Notes: a model not told the origin generated them from the sequence alone. Shown: positions 8,061 to 19,000, counted from the stretch's first letter. The stretch: DNA of 64,000 bases from Lascolabacillus massiliensis (GCF_001282625.1 NZ_CTEJ01000002.1:1304501-1368500), one strand, 5' to 3'. Translations and numbers: made by a program.

Positions 8061-11000
8061 ATGAAAAATTTTATAAGCAAACTCGCTTTGGTTTGTCTGT
8101 TTCTGGGATTCACTCTTTATACCTTTGCAGCCCAGACACCCAACGAGATACAACAGGCTAAAACCATCAGAGGAGTTGTTACAGAACAAAATACCAATGA
8201 CCCCTTGCCGGGAACAAGTGTATATGTGAAAGGTACAACTGTGGGTACTATCACCGATATGGATGGTAGATACCAGCTAAATGTGCCTTCAGAGGATGCG
8301 GTACTGGTTTTTTCCTTTATCGGAAAGAGGACAGTGGAACAATCCGTGAGAGGAGCGACGGTAATTGATGTGGTGATGGAAGATGATGCTACCATGCTGG
8401 AAGAACTGGTCTATACCGGTTATATGACACAGCGGAAAGCTGATCTTACCGGATCGGTTTCCATGGCGACAAGCAGTGATATCATCAAAAATCCTTCGGC
8501 CAATGCGATGAAAGCGTTGCAGGGAAAACTTTCCGGGGTCCATATTACAACAAACGGGGGAAATCCTGCTGAAGATGTGAATATTCAGATTAGAGGGCTC
8601 TCCTCCCTTTCAGGTGGAGTAAAACCGTTGATCGTATTGGATGGGATGCCTACGGAAAATCTCAACCTCAGAGACATTAATTCCGGAGATATAGAATCGA
8701 TTCAGATATTGAAAGACGCTGCTTCAGCCAGTATATACGGTGCACGCGCATCAGGGAGCGTAATTTTGATTCAAACAAAAAAAGGGAAAGAGGGCGCCAT
8801 TTCCGTTGAGTATAACGGAAGTGTTTCATTCAGTTCCGTTGTGAACAAACCCCGGTTGATGAATGCCGAAGAGTACGGAATAGCTGCTTTCAGAGCGCAG
8901 GCATATGACGAGAAAGTGTATGGCGTATCCATGTCATTACCCACTACCTATGATTTTACCTGGCACAGAAATGACAACGGATTGGCAGTGCTCGACGGGG
9001 TGAAACCGGCGGAATGGCTCAATCCGGAACAGACTGTCAGAGGCTCGGATACCGACTGGATGGACGAAATCTTCCGTACCGCGATGATGACAAACCATCA
9101 GGTGACCGTTTCTCAAGGAACAGATCGGTCAAAGAGCCTGTTTTCATTGGGTTATTATAACAATGAAGGTACGCAAATTCATACCTTTTTCAGACAATAC
9201 TCGGTGCGTGCCAATACGGAATACGCCTTATTGAATAACCGGTTGAAAATCGGTGAGAATATCGCGTTGACCTATCTGCAATACAGGAATTCGAACGAAA
9301 CCCGTTGGGCAATGATCAATCCTCCTGCCGGGCCGGTTTACGACATCAACGGAAACTGGGCGGGAGCTCCCGGCTTCGATGATTTTACCAATCCGGTACG
9401 TCTGTTGACAATGAATAAAGACAATATCAATAATTATGTCAAAATAATCGGTAATATTTTCCTTGACCTTGATATCTGGAAAGGAATATCGGCCCGTACC
9501 CAGTTCGGGGTAGATTACGGTAATGCCTATAACAGGGCGGTCGATGGCATCTGGTCTGAGACCGGCGGAAGGAACAGCGACGGGGAAAATTATGTAGGAA
9601 GCTACCAGTCGCATCCTTTGAGTTATGTATGGACCAATACCCTTTCCTATTCACTGAATACCGGAAGACATTCATTGGATGCGGTGGCGGGTACCGAATT
9701 TACCCGATTCGTACAGGAAGGATTTTCGGCCAGAAGGGAAGGGATATACCTTGAAGACAGGGATTTTGCCCATATCGGTGTGACTACCGGTACAAAATAT
9801 TCATTGGGGAGTTCGGCAGATGAATATGTCTATTTATCACTCTTTGGAAAAGTAAATTATGCCCTTGACTCAAAGTATCTCCTTTCATTTACACTACGGC
9901 GAGATGGGTCATCACTCTTTGGTGCGAACAACCGGTATGGAATTTTTCCTGCAGTTTCGGCCGGATGGAGAATCAACAACGAACCCTTTATGGCTGACGT
10001 GGAAGCAGTATCTGATCTGAAGCTTCGTGCAAGCTGGGGTGCCAACGGAAGCGTGCAGGGATTGCCGCGCGGATATACTTCCACACCTTTTACAACCGAT
10101 TATTTTGGTACATCCTATCCGATAGAAGGCAATGAAAGCGGACCGCTTTGGTCTGGTTACCGGAGAACCTGGCTTGGAAATCCAAATCTGAAGTGGGAAA
10201 CGACAAAACAGACTGATATTGCAGTCGATTTTGGTTTTCTGAATCAACGCCTGTTCGGTTCGTTAAGCTATTATTTTAAAAAGACAAACGATGTGTTGGT
10301 ACAGGTTCCTTATATTGCCGCTATGGGTGAAGGAGGAGAGCCGTGGATCAATGGAGCCAATATGAATAATCAGGGTGTTGAATTCGAGATTACTTACAGA
10401 AACGATCCAACCGCTGAGTTTCAATATGCCATAACGGCCAATATCGGTTCTTACAGGACAAAACTGGTCGAACTTCCCGAAAATGTGGTCAACAGGTATC
10501 CGGGTGACGGTATGCATGATTTTGTCTTAGGCAGAACGCCTAATATCCTTTATGGAATGGTGGCCGATGGGATCTTCAAAACCCAGGAAGAGGTGGATGC
10601 CCATGCCGAGCAGACAGGAAAGGCCATCGGAAGGATCCGTTATAAGGACCTGGATGGGAATGGGGTCGTTGATGAATTGTATGACCGTACTTTTATAGGA
10701 ATTACCGATCCTGACTTTTTCGGGGGGATCACCTTTGACCTCGGTTATAAGAATTTTGATATGAACATCTTTTTCCAGGGTGTATATGGTAATAAGGTAA
10801 ATAATATCTGGAAACAGGAAAGTGATCTTTGGAATATCTCGGTTCCCGCTGGAAAGAATCATGAAAAAAGAATACTGGATGCATGGTATTTCGATAATCC
10901 CGATTCCGATATTCCGGCTATGTCCAATTCAAATCCAAATAGCGAGCAGCGGTTTTCCTCCTATTTTGTTGAAGACGGCTCCTATCTGAAGTTGAGAAAT

Positions 11001-11204
11001 ATAGAACTGGGTTACACCTTCCCGAAACAGCTTACGAATGCGATGATGATGCAACACCTTCGGATTTATGCTTCGGCACGTAATGTACTTACGCTGAAAA
11101 AAGGATGGGGAAAAGACAGATATACCAGTTTTGATCCTGAAATGCCGGGGTACGGTTATCTGACACCATTCACCATGGCTTTTGGAGTTAATGTAACATT
11201 CTAA
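8061..11204 (+). CDS. SusC/RagA-family TonB-dependent outer-membrane transporter
   Basis: 1047 residues, normal for SusC. A signal peptide is followed by a carboxypeptidase-regulatory-like beta-sandwich (about residues 38-115, RGVVTEQNTNDPLPGTSVYVKG), a TonB-box-like EELVYTGY, and a plug domain (ADLTGSVS through RGLSSLSGG and SIYGARASGSV). A 22-strand barrel ends in an aromatic C-terminus (FGVNVTF). No extra N-terminal STN domain is present, so it does not look like a sigma/anti-sigma signalling receptor. It forms a lidded pore with the SusD product encoded 11 bases downstream and would import oligosaccharides released at the surface. Substrate is inferred from the neighbouring GH172 and GH183 genes. 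Confidence 0.96.
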   Translation: MKNFISKLALVCLFLGFTLYTFAAQTPNEIQQAKTIRGVVTEQNTNDPLPGTSVYVKGTTVGTITDMDGRYQLNVPSEDAVLVFSFIGKRTVEQSVRGATVIDVVMEDDATMLEELVYTGYMTQRKADLTGSVSMATSSDIIKNPSANAMKALQGKLSGVHITTNGGNPAEDVNIQIRGLSSLSGGVKPLIVLDGMPTENLNLRDINSGDIESIQILKDAASASIYGARASGSVILIQTKKGKEGAISVEYNGSVSFSSVVNKPRLMNAEEYGIAAFRAQAYDEKVYGVSMSLPTTYDFTWHRNDNGLAVLDGVKPAEWLNPEQTVRGSDTDWMDEIFRTAMMTNHQVTVSQGTDRSKSLFSLGYYNNEGTQIHTFFRQYSVRANTEYALLNNRLKIGENIALTYLQYRNSNETRWAMINPPAGPVYDINGNWAGAPGFDDFTNPVRLLTMNKDNINNYVKIIGNIFLDLDIWKGISARTQFGVDYGNAYNRAVDGIWSETGGRNSDGENYVGSYQSHPLSYVWTNTLSYSLNTGRHSLDAVAGTEFTRFVQEGFSARREGIYLEDRDFAHIGVTTGTKYSLGSSADEYVYLSLFGKVNYALDSKYLLSFTLRRDGSSLFGANNRYGIFPAVSAGWRINNEPFMADVEAVSDLKLRASWGANGSVQGLPRGYTSTPFTTDYFGTSYPIEGNESGPLWSGYRRTWLGNPNLKWETTKQTDIAVDFGFLNQRLFGSLSYYFKKTNDVLVQVPYIAAMGEGGEPWINGANMNNQGVEFEITYRNDPTAEFQYAITANIGSYRTKLVELPENVVNRYPGDGMHDFVLGRTPNILYGMVADGIFKTQEEVDAHAEQTGKAIGRIRYKDLDGNGVVDELYDRTFIGITDPDFFGGITFDLGYKNFDMNIFFQGVYGNKVNNIWKQESDLWNISVPAGKNHEKRILDAWYFDNPDSDIPAMSNSNPNSEQRFSSYFVEDGSYLKLRNIELGYTFPKQLTNAMMMQHLRIYASARNVLTLKKGWGKDRYTSFDPEMPGYGYLTPFTMAFGVNVTF

Positions 11205-11215
11205 ATTTATAGATT

Positions 11216-13024
11216 ATGAAACGATTAAAATATATCTTTTTGCTCGTCACCTTCCTTGTTACGGCAAATAACTGCTCCGATCTTTTGGAAGTGAATCCTA
11301 AACAGGTACTGGATGAGGGATTACTGAATTCTCCGGAAGATATAGAAGGTTTTGTGACAGCAGCTTATGCAAGGATTACCGATATACCATCCTGGGATTC
11401 TCCTTTTTCGCCCTGGTGGTCCGGCTCTATGCGGTCTGACGACTCATATAAGGGTGGTGGGGGCGTCTGGGATGGCGGTGACGGATGGGGTTTTATGGAA
11501 ACCTTTGTGAATCTGACTGCCAATGGTTGGCCGATCGATTATCCGTGGTATGTTTCCTATCAGATTATCCAGCGCAGCAATACCGCGATACAGAAGCTCA
11601 ATAACATATCCGAAGAGGAATATCCTTTGAAGAGTGTCCGAATAGGGGAGATGAAGTTTCTCAGGGCTTTCGTTCATTTCAGGTTGAAACAGTTTTTCAA
11701 ATATATACCTTATATCGATGAAAATGTAGTGGGTAGTTCGGCTGAATTTGAAGCGATTCCCAACAGAGATTCCAGTTTTCCGAATGACCAGTATCTTTGG
11801 GAACGGATATTGAGTGATTTTAAAGATGCTGAAGAGGCTTTGCCCGATGTACAACCGGAGAAAGGAAGGGTAGATAAAAATGCAGCCACAGCAATGGTGG
11901 CCAGAACCCTGATGTTCATGGCATATGAGCAGAACGACAGGCATCAGGTGGTCAATATCAATAAAGACCGGCTCTCGGAGGCGTTGGTTTACCTGAACAA
12001 GCTGACCGACCAGGAAGGTGGTAAAGTAGACCTTTGTCAGGATTTCGGGGAAAACTTTATTCATACTTCCGATAATAATACCAAAGAATCGATCTGGGAA
12101 ATTCAATATTCTATTGATGATGGCAGCTCTACCGGAGGAAAAATCAATCGTGGGGAAGGATTGAATCACCCCTGGAACTGGGCAGGATTCCAATGTTGCG
12201 GATTCCATCATATCAGTTATAATATGGGGAATGCCTTTAAGACAGGTCCTGACGGATTGCCGCTGTTTGATGACTATAATAATGACAGCTATGGAGATTA
12301 TATCAAGAATACGGATGGAAGTGATAATATAGCACTTGTTGAAGCGGGAAATCCGGACTATTTTAATAAGTACAATTGGGATCCCCGTTTCAGCCATACG
12401 GTCGGTGTGCCCGGACATCCGTGGAAATATGATCCTGATCTGATTTTTGAAAGCAGGGGGATAAGGAACGGAGCTGAATATGGTTGGTTGAAATCAGTGA
12501 AAGAATTACCTCATCCCGGTTGCGATTGTCTCCTGTATGACGGATGGCAGTTCAATTCGATGAACAAGCGGATGATCCGTTACGATGAAGTCCTGCTCTG
12601 GAAAGCAGAAGTATTGATTCAACTGGACAGATGGAATGAGGCATTAATTCCTGTCAATAAAGTTCGTGAACGGGCTGCCAATAGCACTGGTTGGTTGATC
12701 AAGGCCGATGGTACACCGGTGATGAACTATCATGTGGGGGTCTATAAACCAGGTGAAAACTGTGTATGGGATAAGGATTTTGCCTGGAAAGCAATGCAGT
12801 GGGAAAACCGCCTGGAAATGGCCGGTGAAGGACGCCGTTTCTTCGATCTACAACGTTGGGGTGTCCTGGAAGAGGTCATGAATAACTATTTTACCGTGGA
12901 GAAGACACGATTCTCATGGATGGCAAATGCCCGCTTCACTTCCGGACGGGACGAGTTTTTCCCGATTCCGCAAAATCAGATGAAATGGGCCAAAGGTAAC
13001 TATACACAAAACCCCGGATATTGA
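11216..13024 (+). CDS. SusD/RagB-family surface glycan-binding lipoprotein
   Basis: 602 residues, typical for SusD. The N-terminus is a lipoprotein signal with NNCSDLLEVNPKQ just after the lipidated Cys, a classic SusD opening. The helical TPR-like scaffold includes FLRAFVHFRLKQFF and WRKAEVL-like segments, and the C-terminal SusD motif GEGRRFFDLQRWG is present. It caps the SusC pore on the outer face and presents oligosaccharide. It is translated directly after SusC and before a small lipoprotein gene. Confidence 0.95.
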   Translation: MKRLKYIFLLVTFLVTANNCSDLLEVNPKQVLDEGLLNSPEDIEGFVTAAYARITDIPSWDSPFSPWWSGSMRSDDSYKGGGGVWDGGDGWGFMETFVNLTANGWPIDYPWYVSYQIIQRSNTAIQKLNNISEEEYPLKSVRIGEMKFLRAFVHFRLKQFFKYIPYIDENVVGSSAEFEAIPNRDSSFPNDQYLWERILSDFKDAEEALPDVQPEKGRVDKNAATAMVARTLMFMAYEQNDRHQVVNINKDRLSEALVYLNKLTDQEGGKVDLCQDFGENFIHTSDNNTKESIWEIQYSIDDGSSTGGKINRGEGLNHPWNWAGFQCCGFHHISYNMGNAFKTGPDGLPLFDDYNNDSYGDYIKNTDGSDNIALVEAGNPDYFNKYNWDPRFSHTVGVPGHPWKYDPDLIFESRGIRNGAEYGWLKSVKELPHPGCDCLLYDGWQFNSMNKRMIRYDEVLLWKAEVLIQLDRWNEALIPVNKVRERAANSTGWLIKADGTPVMNYHVGVYKPGENCVWDKDFAWKAMQWENRLEMAGEGRRFFDLQRWGVLEEVMNNYFTVEKTRFSWMANARFTSGRDEFFPIPQNQMKWAKGNYTQNPGY

Positions 13025-13040
13025 TGCCGGAAAAAAATCT

Positions 13041-13457
13041 ATGGTTATGAGAAAAAATGGAAAACTGATTATTGTAACACTGATCTTAGTACTGTTTACA
13101 GGGTGCTACGACAGAGATATTATCGACAGGAAAGATTTTAATCATTCCTTACCTAAAGTAGAGAATCTGTCTTATACGCTGGAAGGCAATGTGGTTACAC
13201 TCTCATGGCAGATACCCGGCAATATCCCCCAGGACTTCAATCGACCACTGGAAGCAAGTATTCAGGTGGTGGAGGATGATATTTACAGACAGAGAATCTC
13301 CGTATTCGATGAGATCAACTCTGCACAAATTACAATAGATCCGAATAAAGAGTACCGGTTTATTGTCAAATTGCTGGGTTTTCTGACTCCCGAAGCAAAA
13401 GAAGAAGGGTTTACCGACAGGGTCTTTTCTGAAGGTGTAGTAATTAAAATTGAATGA
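13041..13457 (+). CDS. Small lipoprotein following SusD, unknown function
   Basis: 138 residues; ATG at 13041 or 13047, 16 bases or more after the SusD stop. A clear lipobox (LFTGC) gives a mature protein of about 115 residues beginning CYDRDIID. The rest is predicted beta-rich with a fibronectin-III-like pattern (VENLSYTLEGNVVTLSWQIP, then KEYRFIVKLLGF). Small lipoproteins in this position, after SusD, often act as accessory surface glycan-binding or structural components. I cannot assign a named family with confidence (DUF4945-like is possible). A long hairpin follows the stop codon. Confidence 0.7.
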   Translation: MVMRKNGKLIIVTLILVLFTGCYDRDIIDRKDFNHSLPKVENLSYTLEGNVVTLSWQIPGNIPQDFNRPLEASIQVVEDDIYRQRISVFDEINSAQITIDPNKEYRFIVKLLGFLTPEAKEEGFTDRVFSEGVVIKIE

Positions 13458-13480
13458 CAACTGTGATACCATAAGTAGTG

Positions 13481-13537
13481 AGGGTGTACCGAAAGCGAGG
13501 TGCATGTTTTTAGTCACACCGCTTAGCGGTACACCCT
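13481..13537 (+). terminator. Long hairpin with T-tract after the SusC-SusD-lipoprotein genes
   Basis: AGGGTGTACCG at 13481-13491 pairs perfectly with CGGTACACCCT at 13527-13537. An imperfect inner stem (AGCGAGGTG with CACACCGCT) extends it, and TTTT follows. It can act as an intrinsic terminator or attenuator, limiting read-through from SusCD into the enzyme genes. Confidence 0.65.
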
Positions 13538-13539
13538 TT

Positions 13540-13547
13540 TATCTTTG
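13540..13547 (+). promoter_or_regulatory. Candidate internal promoter -7 element before the GH183 gene
   Basis: TATCTTTG fits TAnnTTTG and lies directly after the hairpin, 45 bases before the next start codon. The enzyme genes downstream may therefore have their own transcription start. Confidence 0.4.
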
Positions 13548-13591
13548 TTTACAGAGAATTGAATAAATAGCATATAGCCGAAAAAAAGTGT

Positions 13592-15016
13592 ATGAGCCCG
13601 GAAAAAAATAGAAATTATTGGATACTTATAGCCTTTGCTATCATTACGATAATTATATCGTCCTGTAGCAAAGAAGAAGGCAGTGATGAGCCTTATATTC
13701 CGGTTGATGAGATCTCGTCGGCCGAAACCGATCTCATACCCGACAAGGAGACAAAAACTGTTTCCACACTTCTCCAGTTTAAAAATCTTGACAATATTGA
13801 TTATCTGGTCATTAATAAGAGTGGAGGAGAAAGTTATTCGGAAAAGATCAGCCGGAGCGAACTCTCTTCCTCTTATCTTTTTACATACCAAGTGAGAGCT
13901 TCTGATCCTGATTTTTTCAGATTGATACTGAAAGCTGTTTATCTGGATGGAAATATCTCTAAAGATATTTCACTGAATGTAGATAACCGGTGGGGCTTTT
14001 TTATCCGTAATGTGAGCCGGATAGCACGTGTGACCGGTGCCCCGGTATCCGGAGAGACATTCCCCAGTCCCAATAATACATTAAACTGGAATGTGGGTGG
14101 GACCGATCTGGGCATTGTCTGGGAAATGGAATCGGGTAAATATGGGATATTCTTTGGGGATACCTTCGGTCGGGATTTCAAACCGAACCCCACCAATCCC
14201 GGACCTAACGGAGGTAGTTGGAGAAGTAATGTGCTGGCTTTTTCAGAAGATAAAAACCTGGATGACGGGTTGACCTTCAGCAGTATGGCGACCGATGCCA
14301 GGGGAGATGCCCGTGAAATTATATATGGCGGGAAGGACGCTTCGGGTAATGGCGACTGGACTTCTATTCCCACAGCAGCCATTCGCGCCAATGGAGCTGA
14401 TTATGTCCATTACTTCAATATGAGGAACTGGGCCGGCTGGATCACTAATTATTCGGGAATGTACAAGTCGACCGATAACGGACTGACATGGGAGAAGTGT
14501 GAAGGAGTTACCTTCTCCTCCAATAGTCCCTTTGGACAAGGTGGATATTTTAAGAAAGACGGATATGTATATATGATCGGCACACAAACCGGGCGGGACA
14601 GCAAAGCGGCTCTTGCCCGGTTTCGTGAAGCTGATATTGAGAACCGGGATCAGTATGAATATTGGAACGGCTCTTCCGGGCAATGGATCAAAGGAGATGA
14701 AAACCTGGCAACCGTCATTATAGATGATAAGGTGGGTGAGTTGTCGTTCATCTATAGTGAGACATTTAACAAGTGGTTCATTGCTTATTTCAATGGCGAC
14801 AGGTATAATATCACCATGCGTACAGCGGAACAGATTACCGGCCCCTGGAGTGAACCTTATGAACTGGCCGCGGGAAAGGATTATGCGCAATTATACGGAT
14901 CTTATTTTCATCCCCTGTCCGTAAACGGCGACAACCTCTATTTCCTGATGTCGATGTGGATGCCGTACAATGTTTTTTTGATGAAAGCCGAAATAGCAGA
15001 TATGGGGAATTTTTGA
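13592..15016 (+). CDS. GH183 (DUF4185) lipoprotein, probable endo-D-arabinofuranase
   Basis: 474 residues. A signal ending IISSC is followed by SKEEG; an acidic stretch right after the lipid-bearing Cys is the known surface-export signal of Bacteroidetes, so it is probably on the cell surface. After about 130 residues of N-terminal beta-sandwich comes the DUF4185 beta-propeller: GGTDLGIVWE (D172), FFGDTF (D190), SGMYKSTDNGLTW, and ITGPWSEPYEL. Family GH183 was founded on DUF4185 proteins with endo-D-arabinofuranase activity on mycobacterial-type D-arabinan. Surface location and endo action would make this the enzyme that starts breakdown before SusCD import. The specific activity is inferred from family and context, not shown by sequence. 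Confidence 0.8.
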   Translation: MSPEKNRNYWILIAFAIITIIISSCSKEEGSDEPYIPVDEISSAETDLIPDKETKTVSTLLQFKNLDNIDYLVINKSGGESYSEKISRSELSSSYLFTYQVRASDPDFFRLILKAVYLDGNISKDISLNVDNRWGFFIRNVSRIARVTGAPVSGETFPSPNNTLNWNVGGTDLGIVWEMESGKYGIFFGDTFGRDFKPNPTNPGPNGGSWRSNVLAFSEDKNLDDGLTFSSMATDARGDAREIIYGGKDASGNGDWTSIPTAAIRANGADYVHYFNMRNWAGWITNYSGMYKSTDNGLTWEKCEGVTFSSNSPFGQGGYFKKDGYVYMIGTQTGRDSKAALARFREADIENRDQYEYWNGSSGQWIKGDENLATVIIDDKVGELSFIYSETFNKWFIAYFNGDRYNITMRTAEQITGPWSEPYELAAGKDYAQLYGSYFHPLSVNGDNLYFLMSMWMPYNVFLMKAEIADMGNF

Positions 15017-15027
15017 AAACAAGAAAT

Positions 15028-16080
15028 ATGAGACAATTATTATTCTTTTTATTTTTACTGATAATTACCCCTTCGGGTGCTCAGCAGAGTTTTTTGGATT
15101 GGAAGCAATTGGCGCCTCCCGATACGGTTGGCGCATGGATACAACCGGTACAGGGAAAACCGGCTATGCCGGTATGGGGCCATGCCAATGGTATAATTGT
15201 GGGATTGGCTCCGTTACCGGGCCCCAGAGGACTGATCAGGATCTACACTCCATATCTGGATTATGGATTTCCTGAGGTGATGAATTTCATTGCTTTTGAG
15301 CCAATTCCAGGAGGAGCTGAAGAACGTGGGTATTCGGAACTTGAAATAAGTAGCCTTGATAAGGAGCAAAGGGGTAAACGTTTTTGGAGCTCTGACGATG
15401 CTACGGCTGTTTTACCCTTAAATGAGCAATACCCGACAAGAGGGATAGTGGAAAAGATAGACGGAGAGGAGACGCTGACATTGTATGTCTTTTCCGAACC
15501 TTTTGATAACGGTGCCAAAGTATATGCCCGTCTTCGGTTTTTTGAATCCCGTCCTTACGAATTTGAGATAACCACGTATAAATATGATGGTTCTGTGAAT
15601 CTGGATTATTTCATAACGAGTGCGACAATGGGAAACAAAGCCCGTCTGAGGATGCTTTTCTTCAGAGACAAACAAATATCCTCACTTGAAATATGGCCCG
15701 ATTATAAGGATATCCATTTTACTTCACGTGAATATTTTTCACAAGAGAGGATGATACGGGATAAAAAGAGTAACGTCTATTTTATTGCCGCCCCCGATGA
15801 GGAAGATTACAGCCGGACTGTATTTACGCACGACACGAAACTGCATTGGCAATACAGGGGTAAACATGCAACCCAGTATTGGATAAAAGAGAATCCCCAT
15901 AAAGAGTTAAAGGGAGTAATTACCGGCCGCTTTACTTATTGGGCAAGTGAGGCACCAATACCGGGAGGTATATCCATCGAAAATTTCGAGTTGAATTCAC
16001 CATTTAAAAACGGAGAAAAGTTTATCTTTGGAATTACTCCGTTGTCACCGCAACAGTTTATCGGAAAGATACAAAATTAG
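15028..16080 (+). CDS. Secreted protein of unknown family in the arabinan-type locus
   Basis: The likely start is ATG 15028, which gives a signal peptide (RQLLFFLFLLIITPSGAQQ) and 350 residues; an upstream in-frame ATG at 14956 would overlap the GH183 gene and precede the signal, so I reject it. The protein is beta-rich, with many Trp/Tyr/Phe positions and a C-terminal segment SIENFELNSPFKNGEKFIFGITP that resembles the galactose-mutarotase/lectin-like sandwich type. No catalytic motif is recognised. It starts 11 bases after the GH183 stop and 9 bases before the GH116-like gene, so co-expression is likely. It could be an auxiliary glycan-binding protein or an undescribed hydrolase. Confidence 0.75.
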   Translation: MRQLLFFLFLLIITPSGAQQSFLDWKQLAPPDTVGAWIQPVQGKPAMPVWGHANGIIVGLAPLPGPRGLIRIYTPYLDYGFPEVMNFIAFEPIPGGAEERGYSELEISSLDKEQRGKRFWSSDDATAVLPLNEQYPTRGIVEKIDGEETLTLYVFSEPFDNGAKVYARLRFFESRPYEFEITTYKYDGSVNLDYFITSATMGNKARLRMLFFRDKQISSLEIWPDYKDIHFTSREYFSQERMIRDKKSNVYFIAAPDEEDYSRTVFTHDTKLHWQYRGKHATQYWIKENPHKELKGVITGRFTYWASEAPIPGGISIENFELNSPFKNGEKFIFGITPLSPQQFIGKIQN

Positions 16081-16089
16081 AGAGGTAAA

Positions 16090-19000
16090 ATGAATAATAA
16101 TCGCAGGACATTCCTAAAAAAAATTGGCTTAGGCACTATTGCCGCGTCAAATATTCCCGGCTTTGCATCGGCTGAAAGTTTATTGAGATCAAATAACCCT
16201 GAAAAATTGAATTTTCAGCTTGAAAGAACCGAGAGAAGCTATAACGGAGAATACAGGAATGAGTACTTAAGCAAAGTGGCTTTTCCGGTTGGAGGCATAG
16301 GTGCCGGCATGTTCTGCCTGGAGGGAACCGGAGCGATTTCTCACCTATCGGTTAACCATCGCCCGGAGATCTACAATACGCCCTATGCTTTTGCAGCTAT
16401 CAGTATTAAAGGGATAAAAAACGGAGCGAAAGTGCTGGAATCAACTGTTCCTACCTGGAAACTGTTTGGCCCGCGCGGAAGTGGAAATGGTTTGGGTAAC
16501 CGGAATTACGGGTTACCGAGGTTTGAGAAAGGTTCGTTCAGAGCCAGATTCCCTTTTGGAATAATAGATTTAGAAGATAAAGATATTCCACTGGATGTAA
16601 AAATTACCGGCTGGAGTCCCTTTATTCCTACTGATGAGGATAATTCAAGCCTTCCGGTGGGAGTACTGGAATATTCCTTTAAAAACAGATTCAATGAGGT
16701 GATTGAAGCCGTCTTCTCGTACAATGCCCGTAATTTTATTGATGAGGGAGGGTATATATCCGGGCAGAAAAATGGCTTTAGAATGACCAAAGCCGGTACA
16801 GACGGCAACAATGGAATTGGAGGATTTGCTGTTTATCTGGACGATAATAATGCTGTGACCGATCATTGCTGGTTCAGGGGTGGATGGTTTGATTCGCAGA
16901 CGATCCTTTGGGATAACATCAGGGGTGCAAAGATTATTGGTAATGCTCCCATTGAAGGAGTTTCTCCGGGAGCTTCTGTCTATCTGCCGGTAAATTTGAA
17001 ACCGGGTGAAGAAAAAACAGTGAAAGTCAATTTCTGTTGGTATCTTCCTAAATCGGATCTTTCTATAGGACAAAGAATTGTTACCGGACCGGCATTTACC
17101 GGTAAAACAGCAAAGCAACCGGTAAAGGGTCAGCAAAAAGTGTCGGGTTATATAGGGCAGGGCTTGTTGAACTCTTTTGATCCGAATGGGGATGGACAAG
17201 TGGGAACTTTGCTCTCTCCTGAGTTTACCATCAGCAAAAGATACCTCAAATTTTTAGTGGGAGGCGGGAATCAAAAGGGAAAAACATCTGTCAACCTGTG
17301 GATAAATGACCGGATCGTGGAGACTGCGGTGGGAAACAATACAGAACAATTAACGGAAGTAATCTGGGATTTGAAAAAATATGCGGGAAAAACTGCCCGG
17401 TTGAAAATCATTGATCTTGATACATTCGCATGGGGACATATTCTCGCCGACCAGTTTGTTTTAACCGACCGTCATGATGAGATACTCTCCTCCCCCTCTT
17501 CAGGAGCGATTTTGCTGGCTGATTTTGAAGGTGATTATTCAGAAGGATGGGAAATTATAGAATCCGAGGAAGTGGGTGTTGTAACTCCCGGGAATTCCTA
17601 TTATCGTCCCTGGTATGCAACCCGATTTGAGAATCTGGACAGTGTAATCGGATATTGGAACGAGAACTGTACAACGTTGAAAGAATACTCCGAATTATTC
17701 AGTAGATCCTTTTATGACTCGACCCTCCCCTCTGAAGTGCTGGAAGCAGTTGCAGCCAACCTGACCATACTGAAATCACCCACCGTTTTACGTGTATCCG
17801 ATGGGAGGCTTTGGGCATGGGAAGGGTGTAACGACGATTCGGGATGTTGTCACGGAAGTTGTACGCATGTATGGAATTATGCGCAGGCTATTCCTCATCT
17901 TTTTCCTGCTTTGGAACGGACATTACGTGAGACGGAATTTAAAGTAAGCCAGAACGAAGAAGGGCATCAGAATTTCAGGACCAACATTCCCATTACTCCT
18001 ACCGATCATAGCTTCCATGCGGCGGCAGACGGTCAATTGGGAGGAATCATGAAAGTCTACCGGGATTGGAGGATCAGTGGAGATACGGAATGGATGAAAT
18101 CGTTGTATCCATATGTGAAGAAGAGCCTCGATTATTGTATCCGTACGTGGGATCCGAAGGGGAAAGGATGCCTCGAGGAGCCGCATCATAATACTTATGA
18201 TATTGAATTTTGGGGGCCTGATGGAATGTGCACCAGCTTTTATCTGGGTGCACTCACGGCCTTTATTGAAATGAGCAAAACATTGAAGGAGCCTTATAAA
18301 GATTACCAGGCTTTACTGACAAAAGGTAAAAGTATATTGAAAATGACCTCTTTGATGGTGAGTATTTTATTCAAAAAATTCAATGGGAAGGGTTGGAAGC
18401 CCCTAATCCGGTAAATGTACAATCTTTCGGTGGTGCATATTCTGAAGAGGCCATTGCTTTGTTACAAAAAGAGGGGCCTAAATATCAATATGGTACCGGT
18501 TGCCTTTCGGATGGGATCTTGGGAATGTGGATGGCCTCCGTCTGCGGACTTCCGGAAATAATAGATAATAAAATGGTTACCAGTCACCTGAAGGCAGTAC
18601 ATAAATACAATCTGAAAACAACGTTACTCGATCATTACAATCCGCAACGACCGACGTATGCTTGTGGTGAAGACGGAGGATTATTACTCTGCTCATGGCC
18701 GAAAGGAGGAGCATTATCTCTACCGTTTGTTTATAGTAATGAAGTTTGGACCGGAATTGAATACCAGGTGGCAAGCCATCTGATGCTGAAAGGAGAGATA
18801 GAAAAAGGTCTGGAAATAGTGCGCATCTGCCGTGACAGGTACGACGGTTCTGTAAGAAACCCTTTTAATGAATATGAATGCGGGCATTGGTATGCCAGGG
18901 CAATGGCAAGTTATGCCATGATACAAGCGCTGACGGGGATCAGATACGATGCAGTAGATAAAATACTGTATATTGATTCAAAAATAGGAGATTTTACCAG

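Noticed and set aside
14956-15027. Upstream extension of the secreted protein after GH183
   Set aside because: It overlaps the GH183 coding sequence and would bury the signal peptide behind 24 polar residues.
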